From positions 136,160 through 200,159 of the forward strand of contig JAWLGP010000004.1 of assembly GCA_041685045.1 (NCBI GenBank): a DNA stretch of 64,000 nt, written 5' to 3'. Below, one piece after another: positions 8,446 to 17,747 of this stretch. Within the stretch, counting starts at the first letter, position 1. Each line of letters opens with the position of its first letter. The DNA is from Thiohalomonas sp041685045. GTDB taxonomy: Bacteria; Pseudomonadota; Gammaproteobacteria; Thiohalomonadales; Thiohalomonadaceae. Position numbers and translations under genes: made by a program. The notes below the pieces were generated by a model that worked only from the letters and a program-made list of their open reading frames with translations, was not told where the DNA came from and ran no database searches.

Positions 8446-9702
8446 CTAGGCCGATCGCTCCTCCGAAACCGTGATTGGATCCGAGGTCGCCCGCTCCCGG
8501 CGTGCGAGGAGTACGAATGGCAGCGCCAGGAGCGAAACACCGGCGCCGACTACGTATGAAATCGAGTAACTCCAGACGTCGGCCACCCGACCGAGCGCCG
8601 GCTGGAGGACTACTCCACCGGAGGAACTGAGGAGATTATCGGACGACAGTACGGTCGCCCGCTCTTCCGAAGGGATCAGACCGTTGATGAACGCCTGCCT
8701 GACAGGGAAGCTGATCGCATCCACAATGGCCCACAGCGTCAGCAGTGCCAACGCGACCCAGAAAACCGGGGTCAAACCGATCAACGCCAGCGCGCCGGAG
8801 CCAGTGACATAGGCGGTAAGGACCAGCGTGGTTCTGCGCCGGAATGCCCGCCGCACATAGGGCACGACCAAGCCCCCCACGATCTGTGCGCCGGCAACGA
8901 TCGCCGCCGCCAGCCCGGCGATGGCGTAAGACGTTTCCCGCCCGTAGAGGTCGAGCAGGTAGGGCTGCATTGCATAGAAGGCGTAGTAACCGACGCCGGC
9001 GACAAACAGCTCCGCCAGCATCAGCCAGCGCACCGGCGGGTTGCGGAACCCGTGGTCCCATGAAGATCGGATGACGCCGCGCACCTCCGCCGACACAGCC
9101 ACTCGGCTCCGTGGCGTGAATCCATAGTCATGCATCAAGACGTAGGCCACGACAAAGGTCAGACCGAGCATGCCGGCGCGTAACAGATACGGAATGCCCA
9201 GGTTGGTCAGCTGTGCGACCACGCCACCGATCACGGTTCCGGCCAGCATGGCGATGCCCCCGGCGATCTGCCCCTTGGCGAATGCGGCCTCGAGCGTCCC
9301 CTCGTAACGAGCGAACTTCAACCCGTCCACCAGCCACGCCTCGGTGGCTCCGCTGAAAAAGGTGAAACCGAGCCCCAACAAGACCGATACGACCGCCCAT
9401 CCCCAGAACGGGCCTTCAATCTGCCAAAGCAGGAGATACAGCGCCGTCGTACCCAACAACGTGAGCGCCCCGAGCAAATAGGAGACTCGTCTGCCGAGCG
9501 TGTCGGCGAGGACACCGGTCGGCACCTCGAAGACGACCTGGCCAACGGTGAAGAAGGCGTTGACGGCAAAGGTCCCGGTGATGGACAAGCCCGCATCCAA
9601 CAGGAACAGCGTATTGATTCCCCAAATGAACGAGGAGGAAAACGTCGCGAGCACGGTGAGCGTAATGTAGGTCCGGAGGATCTGCCCAGCGGTGACTGTC
9701 AT
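8446..9702 (-). CDS. MFS transporter
   Basis: About 418 residues with roughly 12 hydrophobic segments arranged in two six-helix halves. The conserved MFS loop 2-3 motif reads PTGVLADTLGRRVS near residue 60, and the second-half equivalent region reads VPYVRRAFRRRTTLV. The protein belongs to the general MFS_1 group; drug or solute specificity cannot be read from sequence. The start is taken at ATG 9702; a TTG two codons upstream is possible. No regulator is adjacent, and the nearest co-directional gene is the doubtful small frame downstream. Confidence 0.85.
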   Translation of the reverse strand: MTVTAGQILRTYITLTVLATFSSSFIWGINTLFLLDAGLSITGTFAVNAFFTVGQVVFEVPTGVLADTLGRRVSYLLGALTLLGTTALYLLLWQIEGPFWGWAVVSVLLGLGFTFFSGATEAWLVDGLKFARYEGTLEAAFAKGQIAGGIAMLAGTVIGGVVAQLTNLGIPYLLRAGMLGLTFVVAYVLMHDYGFTPRSRVAVSAEVRGVIRSSWDHGFRNPPVRWLMLAELFVAGVGYYAFYAMQPYLLDLYGRETSYAIAGLAAAIVAGAQIVGGLVVPYVRRAFRRRTTLVLTAYVTGSGALALIGLTPVFWVALALLTLWAIVDAISFPVRQAFINGLIPSEERATVLSSDNLLSSSGGVVLQPALGRVADVWSYSISYVVGAGVSLLALPFVLLARRERATSDPITVSEERSA

Positions 9703-9708
9703 CTCCAA

Positions 9709-10082
9709 CCCGAGGGCCGAGGGTTACCCGTGGAGTCTGGCATGGACCGGGCGCACCGCATTAGGACCGGTATGCGGCCGGGGCAAGCGGCATGGTCTTC
9801 AATCGGTGCCATAGGAGCCACTGTAGGTCGGGTTCTGGCGGGCCTGCTCGCGACGCACCCAAGCCTGAATCGCGCCCTCGACCTTTAGCCGCCGTAAGAC
9901 CGCGGCCGCCAGGTCGAGCCCGTCCGAAGACCCGCGCCGCAGCGGCAACGAGCACCGCCTCATGCGCTCCATTCATGCTCTCACCCGTCGCGTCCCTCCC
10001 GGGATAGCGCCGCCATCACCCGACGGCCGGCGTGGACTAATATCTCTTCTACATACCATCGCTGGACGCGAGGGCTTCTGTT
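9709..10082. other. Intergenic region, 374 bp
   Basis: Divergent promoter region between the MFS gene (minus) and the PAS-kinase gene (plus). Arg/Pro-rich open frames occur on both strands but look like GC-driven noise. I see no repeat, RNA gene or clear operator. Confidence 0.5.
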
Positions 10083-12320
10083 GTGCCTGATCCAGGGTCC
10101 GTGTTCATTATCGACGATGACGCAGGCAGCGCCAGCGCGCTGAATGCGCTCCTGAAGAAAGATGGATACACGGTCAAAAGGGTAGCCAGCGGCACCAACG
10201 TTCTCGACGCCATCCCCGCCGCCGGTTCCAACCTCGTACTCTTGAATGCCCATCTGGCGGACACGAATCCGTTCGAGTTACTCACCGATCTGAAAGCAAA
10301 CCGGCAGACCCGGGACCTGCCGGTGATTTTCGTGACGACCGCTGACGACGCCGAGACCCGGGTCAAAGGGCTCCTGTCCGGCGATGACTTGATCCTGGCC
10401 CCTTTCGAAGAGCGCGAAGTCCTGGCCCGGATCGAGCGCCAGGTGACGGTCTCCAAGGTCCGCATGGCGCTGCGCGAATCGGAAGCGAAGTTTCGCTCGG
10501 TCATGGAGTCAGCAATCGATGCCATCATTTCCGGCGATGCGGAAGGCAAGATCCGCTCCTGGAACACGGCGGCAACTGCGTTGTTCGGGTTCACCGAAGC
10601 CGAGATGCTTGGACAACCCATAGAGGCGATCATCCCCGAGCGCTACCGCCAGCGACATCAGGACGGTATTCGCCGGGTCAGCTCGGGCGGCCCCAGTCAC
10701 GTCATCGGCAAGACCGTCGAGTTGGCTGCGCTGCGCAAGAATGGCAGCGAGTTCCCGGTCGAGCTGTCACTGGCCACCTGGTTCCTCGACGACAGGCGCT
10801 ATTACACCGGCATCATCCGTGACATCAGCGAGCGCAAACAGGCGGAACAAAAATTCCGCTCGGTCACCGAGTCGGCCATCGACGCCATCATTTCGGCGGA
10901 CCACACCGGCGTAATCGTCAGCTGGAACAAGGCGGCGACCCGGATTTTGGGGTTCACCGAAGACGAGGTGATCGGGCAGCCGCTCGAGATCATCATTCCC
11001 GATCGTTTCCACGAGGCGCACCGCAACGGCATGGCGCGCTTCACGAGAACCGCCGAGGCCCATGCCATCGGCAAGACAGTGGAGCTGGCGGCTCGCACCA
11101 GAAGTGGCGAAGAGGTGCCCATCGAGCTTTCGCTCTCGACATGGACCGTGCGTGACGAACGCTACTACACCGGCATCATCCGCGACATCGGCGAGCGCAA
11201 GCGTGCGGAGGAGGCACTTCGCCAGAGCGAGCAGGCCTTGCGGGAAAAAACCGAAGAGATGCAAAAGAAAAACAAAGTGCTGGAAGAGACCTTGCACCAG
11301 CTCAACGAGATGCACAATCAGCTCATCATTCAGGAGAAGATGGCCTCACTGGGCAAACTCAGCGCCGGCATGGCCCACGAGCTGAACAACCCCGCCTCCG
11401 CCGCCCAGCGTAGCGCCGCCCAGTTGCAGAGCACGTTCTCCAACTGGCAGACCATTCAGCTGCGAATGGGCGAGGCTTCTCTCGACGAGAAACAGGTTGC
11501 GAAGGTATTGGAACTCGATCAGGTCGCGAAGCAGCGGGCCCGGCAACCCGTCGAGTTGAATGCCCTGACTCGTAGCGATCGCGAGGCGGCCCTGGAACAG
11601 TGGCTGAATGGACAAGGCGTCGATACCGGCGTCGATGCTGGCGGCGACCTCGTGCCGGACCTCGTCAGCTTCGGTTACGACCAAAGCGACCTCAAGGAAC
11701 TGGCCGCGGTCTTCACAGGACCCCAATTCGCCATCATCATCGACTGGCTCAGTTTCAAGTTCTCGATCTACAGCCTGGTTCGGGAGATCGGTCTCTCGAC
11801 CGGCCGCATCGTCGAATTGGTCAAGGCGCTCAAGACCTATACCTATATGGATCAGGCGCCGGTGCAGTCGGTGGACCTGCGTGAGGGCCTGGACAACACG
11901 CTGATTATCCTGCACAACAAATTGAAAGGGGGGGTGACGGTGGTTCGGGAGTACGCCGATGACCTGCCGGTCATCCAGGCCTATGCGGGTGAGTTGAATC
12001 AGGTCTGGACCAACATCATCGACAACGCCATCGACGCCATGCACGGCGAAGGCACGCTGATCGTCCGGGCACGCCGCCAGGCCCCGTGGGTGGTGGTCGA
12101 GATCGAGGATAACGGGCCGGGCATCCCCCAGGAGATTCAGTCAAAGATTTTCGATCCCTTCTTCACCACCAAGGGACCCGGCAAAGGTACGGGCCTGGGG
12201 CTCAATATCAGCCGCAATCTGGTTGTACAGAAACATCACGGACAGATGTCGGTCAGGTCGGAGCCGGGCAGCACCTGCTTTTCGGTTCGGTTGCCGACGG
12301 ACTTCCGACCACCTGAATGA
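10083..12320 (+). CDS. Soluble PAS histidine kinase with a degenerate N-terminal receiver
   Basis: 745 residues, no membrane segment. Residues 5-125 resemble a response-regulator receiver: the acidic cluster D11-D13 is kept, but the phospho-acceptor position is Asn (N55 in LVLLNAHLAD) and the conserved Lys is Ala (A106 in ILAPFEE), so it is probably a pseudo-receiver. Two PAS domains follow (about 135-255 and 260-375). They share FRSV-ESAIDAIIS and are an internal duplication. A coiled coil leads to the H-box MAHELNNPAS near residue 431, a roughly 150-residue spacer with FTGPQFAIIIDWLSF, the N-box QVWTNIIDNAIDAM and the G-boxes DNGPGIP and GTGLGL. It sits 29 bp before the oxidoreductase response regulator and probably signals to it. 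Confidence 0.88.
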   Translation: MPDPGSVFIIDDDAGSASALNALLKKDGYTVKRVASGTNVLDAIPAAGSNLVLLNAHLADTNPFELLTDLKANRQTRDLPVIFVTTADDAETRVKGLLSGDDLILAPFEEREVLARIERQVTVSKVRMALRESEAKFRSVMESAIDAIISGDAEGKIRSWNTAATALFGFTEAEMLGQPIEAIIPERYRQRHQDGIRRVSSGGPSHVIGKTVELAALRKNGSEFPVELSLATWFLDDRRYYTGIIRDISERKQAEQKFRSVTESAIDAIISADHTGVIVSWNKAATRILGFTEDEVIGQPLEIIIPDRFHEAHRNGMARFTRTAEAHAIGKTVELAARTRSGEEVPIELSLSTWTVRDERYYTGIIRDIGERKRAEEALRQSEQALREKTEEMQKKNKVLEETLHQLNEMHNQLIIQEKMASLGKLSAGMAHELNNPASAAQRSAAQLQSTFSNWQTIQLRMGEASLDEKQVAKVLELDQVAKQRARQPVELNALTRSDREAALEQWLNGQGVDTGVDAGGDLVPDLVSFGYDQSDLKELAAVFTGPQFAIIIDWLSFKFSIYSLVREIGLSTGRIVELVKALKTYTYMDQAPVQSVDLREGLDNTLIILHNKLKGGVTVVREYADDLPVIQAYAGELNQVWTNIIDNAIDAMHGEGTLIVRARRQAPWVVVEIEDNGPGIPQEIQSKIFDPFFTTKGPGKGTGLGLNISRNLVVQKHHGQMSVRSEPGSTCFSVRLPTDFRPPE

Positions 12321-12349
12321 TTTCGGAAGGAAAGGGAGACAGGTGAACA

Positions 12350-14011
12350 ATGGCCAAGCCCATCATCATGACCATCGATGACGAGCCACACGTGCTCAAT
12401 GCCATCGCCAGGGATCTGCAGGCGCACTATCGAAACGATTACCGGATTGTGAAGGCCGCATCGGGAGAGGAAGCGCTGGCAACAGTGCAGGAATTCAAGC
12501 GGCGCAATGACCCTGTCGCCCTCTTCCTGGTCGACCAGCGAATGCCCGCGATGAGTGGCGTCGAGTTTCTGAAAGAGGCGATCAAGCTCTACCCGGATAC
12601 CAAGCGTGCCCTGCTCACCGCCTACGCCGACACGGACGCGGCGATCGCCAGCATCAACGCCATCAATCTCGATTACTACCTCATGAAGCCGTGGGATCCA
12701 CCGGATGAGCGGCTTTACCCCGTTCTGGATGACCTGCTGAGCGATTGGCTCGCCGGCGCACCGGTGCCCTACGACGGTATCCGGGTGGCCGGAACCCTGT
12801 GGTCCGCCAGTGCACACTATGTCAAAGAGTTCCTCGCCCGCTGCCAGATACCCTATCAATGGCTGGACATCGAGAAGGATCAGGCAGCAAGAGAGCTGGT
12901 CGAAGCAAGCGCCGACGGTCGGCCCCGGTTGCCGATGCTGTTTTTCCCGGACGGGAGCACCCTGGCCGATCCGGACCTCGTCACCCTGGCGGCCAAGGTG
13001 GGCATGTCGACCCACGCCAAGCAGCCCTTTTACGATCTCATCATCATCGGTGCGGGGCCTGCGGGTCTGGCCGCGGCGGTTTACGGCGCCTCGGAGGGGT
13101 TGAAAACGATTGTCATCGAGAAGGAAGCAGCCGGGGGACAGGCCGGTACCAGCTCGCGCATCGAAAACTACCTCGGCTTTCCGCAGGGGATCGCCGGCGC
13201 GGACCTGACGCGGCGCGCAACCACCCAGGCGCAGCGCCTCGGCGCCGAGATCGTTACCGCCCAGGCGGTGACCGGGTTGCGGCTTGAAGATCCATATCGA
13301 ATCGTGACACTCAGCGATGGCACCAAACTGAGCTGTCAGGCCCTGGTGATCGCGACCGGGGTCGAGGTGCGCAAACTCGATGTGCCGGGGATCGAACCGT
13401 TCGTCGGCGGATCGGTCTACTACGGGGCCGCCGCCTCCGAAGCCGCCAACTACAAGGGCAAGCGGGTTTACGTGATCGGCGGCGCCAATTCCGCCGGCCA
13501 GGGCGCCATGTTTCTGTCGCGGTTCGCCAGCGAAGTCGTGATGCTCTTCCGCGGCGATTCGCTCCAGCGCAGCATGTCGCAATACCTTATCGACCAGATC
13601 GGCGCGACACAGAACATCAAGGTCATGCTGAACACCGAGGTGACGGCGGTCGACGGCGACGGACACCTCGAATCGATAACCATCCGGAACAATCCGGGCG
13701 GTGAAAGCGACACGGTGCCGGCTGATGCCCTCTTCATCTTCATCGGTGCCATCCCGAGTACCGGCGTGGTGGCGGATCTGGTCGAGCGTGACGATGCCGG
13801 GTTCATCTACACCGGCCAGGACCTGATCCGGGACGGTCGTCGCCCCAGGCACTGGAAGCCGAAGCGTGATCCCATGCTGCTGGAAACCAGCGTACCCGGA
13901 ATCTTTGCTGCGGGTGACGTGCGCCATGGTGTGATCCGGCGCGTGGCATCCGCCGTTGGCCAGGGCGCGGTGGCGGTGAGCCTCATCCACAAATACCTGG
14001 AGACTGTCTGA
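12350..14011 (+). CDS. Receiver / glutaredoxin-like / thioredoxin-reductase-like fusion without CxxC centres
   Basis: 553 residues in three parts. Residues 4-125 are a canonical receiver with D10/D11, phospho-acceptor D62 in FLVDQRMP, T90 and K113. Residues about 144-220 resemble glutaredoxin (VAGTLW, IPYQWLDIEKD, PMLFFPDGSTL), but WSASAH at 151-156 replaces the usual WCPxC. Residues 228-553 resemble thioredoxin reductase: FAD motif IIGAGPAGLAAA, NAD(P)H motif VIGGANSAGQG, and FAAGDVRHG. The redox-active CATC region reads VYYGAAAS (356-363). Only C165 and C329 were noticed. The output is therefore probably flavin-based rather than dithiol chemistry. The start has a good AAGGAAAGGGAG leader, and the upstream kinase is the likely partner. 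Confidence 0.88.
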   Translation: MAKPIIMTIDDEPHVLNAIARDLQAHYRNDYRIVKAASGEEALATVQEFKRRNDPVALFLVDQRMPAMSGVEFLKEAIKLYPDTKRALLTAYADTDAAIASINAINLDYYLMKPWDPPDERLYPVLDDLLSDWLAGAPVPYDGIRVAGTLWSASAHYVKEFLARCQIPYQWLDIEKDQAARELVEASADGRPRLPMLFFPDGSTLADPDLVTLAAKVGMSTHAKQPFYDLIIIGAGPAGLAAAVYGASEGLKTIVIEKEAAGGQAGTSSRIENYLGFPQGIAGADLTRRATTQAQRLGAEIVTAQAVTGLRLEDPYRIVTLSDGTKLSCQALVIATGVEVRKLDVPGIEPFVGGSVYYGAAASEAANYKGKRVYVIGGANSAGQGAMFLSRFASEVVMLFRGDSLQRSMSQYLIDQIGATQNIKVMLNTEVTAVDGDGHLESITIRNNPGGESDTVPADALFIFIGAIPSTGVVADLVERDDAGFIYTGQDLIRDGRRPRHWKPKRDPMLLETSVPGIFAAGDVRHGVIRRVASAVGQGAVAVSLIHKYLETV

Positions 14012-14057
14012 GCCGGTGACCCAGCTCCGCCTTCCCCGCGGACAGTAGCTACAAGGC

Positions 14058-14083
14058 AACGCCGTTCACGCTCGCACGGCGTT
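14058..14083 (+). terminator. Hairpin after the flavoprotein response regulator
   Basis: AACGCCGT at 14058-14065 pairs with ACGGCGTT at 14076-14083 around a 10-base loop, 46 bp after the upstream stop codon. Only a short TTT follows, so termination may be partial. Confidence 0.4.
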
Positions 14084-14118
14084 TGCCGTGCAGCAGCAAA
14101 GTTCGTTATCTTGCTGCC

Positions 14119-16395
14119 ATGCCGTTTTATCGTCTTCTCTCCGCGGTCGCTACCGAGTTCCGCGGGCCGTTTTCAGCTGCGTATGCCCCACCCGACTCTG
14201 CTGAGCGTGCCAGCGGGCCGCTGTGGCTGCCACTTCTCGCCCCGCAGCGCGTATTGCTGGTCGGGGTCTTGACGGCACTCCTGTTGGTGGTCGCCGACAC
14301 CCTCGTGCTGTTGAAACTGCCGTATTTCGGAATAACTTTCGCATCTACACCGCAAGGGCTGCGGATCGCGGAAAGTCACCGCCCCGAAGCCGGCCAGGCG
14401 GTAGGCAAAGGCGTCGTCGCAATCACCAATACCACCGGCACTTTTCTGCCGATCGACGATTTCAACCCCCATGTCGAGCCGCACACGCTACCGGATTTTG
14501 CCGCTTACAATGCGTATCTCGCCCGGCATGGCGAAATTCAGCGTATCCTCGACGGCCCCGATCCGGAGCTTCTTCTTGCCGACGGCAGCCGTCTCAAGGC
14601 CTTTCAGGAGGGGCTGCGCAAGGTAGCCAGCCTGCCATTGGACTACTGGCTGTTCCACCTCTTTGGCCTCATAGCGCTCGTCATCAGCCTCGGCGTTTGG
14701 AGTTTTCGTCGGGGCGAAGCCGCCACCCGCCTGCTCGCGCTTTCCGGAATTGGCTTTTTTGCCGCCACTTTGACCAACGCCTTTTTCCTGGCGCGGGAAT
14801 TGGTTCTGCCACAGCCGTTGCTGCACGGATTGGCGATCGCAAATCATGTGGCGCTCTATTTGATGATTTGGGCGCTGGTCTCGATTCTCTGTTACTACCC
14901 GCGCCGCCTGATCCCAAGCTGGGTCCCCCTGCTCTTCGGCCTGCTGATGGCGTTGAACCTCATTGGTGAATCCCAACAGCTTTGGCAGTGGCCGGTTCAC
15001 ACCTTTTACATGCCGGTCGTGTTCTATTGGCTGTTCGGTGTCAGCCTGGCCGTAATCCAGTGGCGTGGCGCACGCAACCATCCCCTGGAGCGTGCCGCCT
15101 TCAAGTGGTTCATCCTGTCCATCGCCTTGAGTACCGGCCTGAGCGTGGCCGTCTACTTCGCCCCGCTGCTGTTTGACGATCGGCCGTTGCTCAGCAACAG
15201 CGCCCAGGTGGGTTTTGCCTCGACCCTCTACCTCGGGCTGGCGTTGGGTATTCTCCGGTTCCGCCTGTTTGAGCTCGAGCGCTGGTGGTTCGAGTCATGG
15301 CTGTGGCTGCTGGGCGGTGTGGCGGTGGTGGTTGTCGATGCCGCCGTCGCCTTCCTGCTGGGAGTAAAACCCCTGATGGCGGTTGGCGTGGCATTGCTGC
15401 TCGTCGGCTGGTTTTACTTTCCCCTGCGCCAGTGGGCCTGGCGTCAGTTTACCGATCGTGGACAGCACTCGGCCGAGCATCTGTTGCCGGAGGTGGTGGA
15501 GGCGCTGTTCAGTGACAGCGGCAGCAATGTCGACCGCCAATGGCAAGCCCTCTTGGAGCGTGTTTTTCGGCCCTTGGCCGTGGGTTCGGTGGAAGTGGAT
15601 ATTGCTGCCCCGTGCGTCACCGAGCACGGATCGCGGCTGTTGGCTCCCCGCCTTTCCGGCGATGGTGCGTTGGAACTGGTCTTTGCCCACCAGGGCAATC
15701 GACTCTTCGGCCCCCGTGACCTGCAACTGGCAGCGGTTATGCATCGCATTGCCCGCCGGGCCATCGAGGCACGCCAGGCACAGGAAGCAGGTGCGCGCGC
15801 CGAACGCAAGCGCATAATCCGCGACCTGCATGATGACGTCGGCGCCCGAATATTGACTCTCGTCCACCGGGCGGAGAGCGACGATAATGCCGAGCTCGCC
15901 CGTGCCGCCCTGGTCGCCTTGCGGGAATCGCTGCATACGCTGGACGACAGAGTGCACGCCGATTTGGGTGATCAGCTGGAGGAGTGGCAAGCAGAGTTGC
16001 GCGAGCGCCTGAGAGGGTATCCGTGCAAACTGGAGTGGCACCAGGCGACTGTGGAGCCCGGCGTACGGCTGACACCCCGCCAGCAGGTCAACCTCAAACG
16101 CATCATTGACGAAGCCGTCAGTAATACCGTCAAACATGCCCAGGCGTCACGCATAGTGATCCGTCTCGTTCTGGAGCGGCCGCACCTACGGGTCTGCATC
16201 GAAAACGATGGGCTCGACGCCACAACCGCCGAAAGTGCCATCGGCACCGGCCGCGGGTTGGCCAATATACGAACCCGTGCGGAAGAGCTGCACGGCCAAG
16301 CCAATTTTCGGCGGAAAGGCCACCGGTTTCAGGTCGAGCTATCAGCCTTGGTGGGTGATGACTTGTTCGTGACCGGCGAGTGTCCCGTAACATGA
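14119..16395 (+). CDS. Membrane histidine kinase, NarX/LiaS-type (HisKA_3)
   Basis: About 758 residues from ATG 14119; a TTG at 14083 is an alternative, and neither has a clear Shine-Dalgarno sequence. One membrane helix near residue 50 is followed by a roughly 120-residue extracytoplasmic loop with a PDZ-like start (GLRIAESHRPEAGQAVGKG). A block of about eight hydrophobic helices (about 180-440) follows, then a cytoplasmic linker and the HisKA_3 box RKRIIRDLHDDVGARILTL with the phospho-accepting His. The HATPase region has IIDEAVSNTVKHAQAS and GTGRGLANIRTRAEELHG. This is the sensor for the LuxR-type regulator 51 bp downstream. The ligand is unknown. Confidence 0.87.
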   Translation: MPFYRLLSAVATEFRGPFSAAYAPPDSAERASGPLWLPLLAPQRVLLVGVLTALLLVVADTLVLLKLPYFGITFASTPQGLRIAESHRPEAGQAVGKGVVAITNTTGTFLPIDDFNPHVEPHTLPDFAAYNAYLARHGEIQRILDGPDPELLLADGSRLKAFQEGLRKVASLPLDYWLFHLFGLIALVISLGVWSFRRGEAATRLLALSGIGFFAATLTNAFFLARELVLPQPLLHGLAIANHVALYLMIWALVSILCYYPRRLIPSWVPLLFGLLMALNLIGESQQLWQWPVHTFYMPVVFYWLFGVSLAVIQWRGARNHPLERAAFKWFILSIALSTGLSVAVYFAPLLFDDRPLLSNSAQVGFASTLYLGLALGILRFRLFELERWWFESWLWLLGGVAVVVVDAAVAFLLGVKPLMAVGVALLLVGWFYFPLRQWAWRQFTDRGQHSAEHLLPEVVEALFSDSGSNVDRQWQALLERVFRPLAVGSVEVDIAAPCVTEHGSRLLAPRLSGDGALELVFAHQGNRLFGPRDLQLAAVMHRIARRAIEARQAQEAGARAERKRIIRDLHDDVGARILTLVHRAESDDNAELARAALVALRESLHTLDDRVHADLGDQLEEWQAELRERLRGYPCKLEWHQATVEPGVRLTPRQQVNLKRIIDEAVSNTVKHAQASRIVIRLVLERPHLRVCIENDGLDATTAESAIGTGRGLANIRTRAEELHGQANFRRKGHRFQVELSALVGDDLFVTGECPVT

Positions 16396-16446
16396 CGCGG
16401 GCGCCATTATTCATCGCAGCGTATTGCTGCTCAGGAGGAGGATTTC

Positions 16447-17106
16447 ATGCCTATGCGCACGGTTCTGGTTGTGGAGGATCACAGCGATACCCGTCGCTGG
16501 TTGGCCGGATTGGTCACGGAAGCATTCAGTGATCTGCAAATCACGGAAGCGACCACCTTCGACCAGGCGCAGAACCATTTGGCGAGGGGAAGGTTCGATT
16601 TGGTTTTGCTGGATATCGGGCTTCCGGACGGTTCCGGACTCGACCTGGTCGGACCGGTGCTGGCGGAGAACCCAAAGGCCATCTGCATCATGACCACCAT
16701 CTATGACGATGATGATCACGTGTTCTCTGCCCTGCGTGCCGGCGCCCACGGCTACCTGTTGAAGGAACAACCCCGTGACCGCTTGCTGGAGCAGCTACGC
16801 AACATCGATCGCGGTGATCCGCCGCTGACTGCCTCCATCGCCCGCCGCATTCTGCGACACTTTCGTGATGACCAAGCGGTCGAGGAGCCGAGTGAACCGC
16901 TCGTTGCGCTCACCAAGCGGGAGCAGGACGTACTCAGCCTCCTTGCACGCGGCTACACCCGCAACGAGATCGCTACCGCCCTTGGGGTCACGCCCAACAC
17001 CGCCGCCGGCCATTTAAAGTCCGTTTACCGCAAACTGCAGGTCTCGGGAAGGGCCGAGGCGACTCTGGAAGCGGTGCGACTAGGGGTCGTAAAGGTCGGT
17101 AACTGA
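16447..17106 (+). CDS. LuxR/NarL-family response regulator
   Basis: 219 residues. The receiver spans 4-120 with phospho-acceptor D56 in LVLLDIGLPDGSG and the Lys of GYLLKEQ. The LuxR-type helix-turn-helix spans about 150-215, LTKREQDVLSLLARGYTRNE through GHLKSVYRKL. A strong AGGAGGAGG at 16432-16440 precedes the ATG. It follows the HisKA_3 kinase directly, so the two form a two-component system. The target genes are unknown; the neighbouring DUF1566 genes lie convergent to it. Confidence 0.92.
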   Translation: MPMRTVLVVEDHSDTRRWLAGLVTEAFSDLQITEATTFDQAQNHLARGRFDLVLLDIGLPDGSGLDLVGPVLAENPKAICIMTTIYDDDDHVFSALRAGAHGYLLKEQPRDRLLEQLRNIDRGDPPLTASIARRILRHFRDDQAVEEPSEPLVALTKREQDVLSLLARGYTRNEIATALGVTPNTAAGHLKSVYRKLQVSGRAEATLEAVRLGVVKVGN

Positions 17107-17147
17107 CCCGGCCGCCTATCGTTGGCGTCACCGCAAACTGCCCCGGC

Positions 17148-17723
17148 TTATCGTCCGCCACGCACCAGTCGGACACTGTAATCAGTGTTTTTGTCGGCAT
17201 AGTGAGCATTTCCCCGATAGAAATCGATATACCATGAATAGGTATACCACCCCATCCGGTCATCCCCGGCGTATGGCGTTGATGTCCACATCTGGTTAGG
17301 AACCGTGAAAAAAATGTCCGCGGGGAAGACCGACGCGTTCACCGCGGGCCCCCAGCAGCGTAGCTCGGCAATCGACTGTAATTCATTCTTGTTCGGCAAC
17401 CGCCAGTCGGCATTGCCGGCGAAGCCACCGGCTTCATTTAACTGTTCTGTCTGATACAGCGCCTGTCGCCAATTAAAGGTACCTGCTGCCCCGGCACAGT
17501 TGTCAACATCCCAACTCTGTCCCAACAGGCACCGCATCCAAACCAAACCCGTTTCGCTATCGGTTACCGTCCCGTTTCCGTTGTCGATCAGCCCGGCGGT
17601 GGTTGCGTTCACGGCGGTGTTTTCCCTGTCGTTTGCACAGGTGGCAGCCGCAAGCGCCGACTCGTCAACCGCCAAAATAATGAATGTAGCAATCAGCCCT
17701 GCCACTTTGGAAACCGTCATCAT
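17148..17723 (-). CDS. Exported DUF1566 (Lcl C-terminal-like) protein
   Basis: 191 residues with an N-terminal signal peptide (hydrophobic VAGLIATFIILAVD, likely cleavage after LAA). The mature part is a DUF1566 domain: NGNGTVTDSETGLVWMRC, then NADWRLPNKNELQSI, and the C-terminal VRLVRGGR. DUF1566 domains occur in surface and adhesion proteins such as the collagen-like Lcl of Legionella. Good GGGAGGG ribosome-binding site. It follows the larger DUF1566 lipoprotein by 24 bp and is probably in the same operon. Confidence 0.85.
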   Translation of the reverse strand: MMTVSKVAGLIATFIILAVDESALAAATCANDRENTAVNATTAGLIDNGNGTVTDSETGLVWMRCLLGQSWDVDNCAGAAGTFNWRQALYQTEQLNEAGGFAGNADWRLPNKNELQSIAELRCWGPAVNASVFPADIFFTVPNQMWTSTPYAGDDRMGWYTYSWYIDFYRGNAHYADKNTDYSVRLVRGGR

Positions 17724-17747
17724 TTCCCTCCCTTGCCAACCTGTTCG

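Noticed and set aside
9761..9976. 71-codon minus-strand frame between the MFS and kinase genes
   Set aside because: Composition typical of random GC-rich frames, overlapping a similar frame on the other strand; no motif.
12236..14059. 607-codon minus-strand frame
   Set aside because: Antisense to the receiver/glutaredoxin/reductase fusion, whose domains and motifs are unambiguous.
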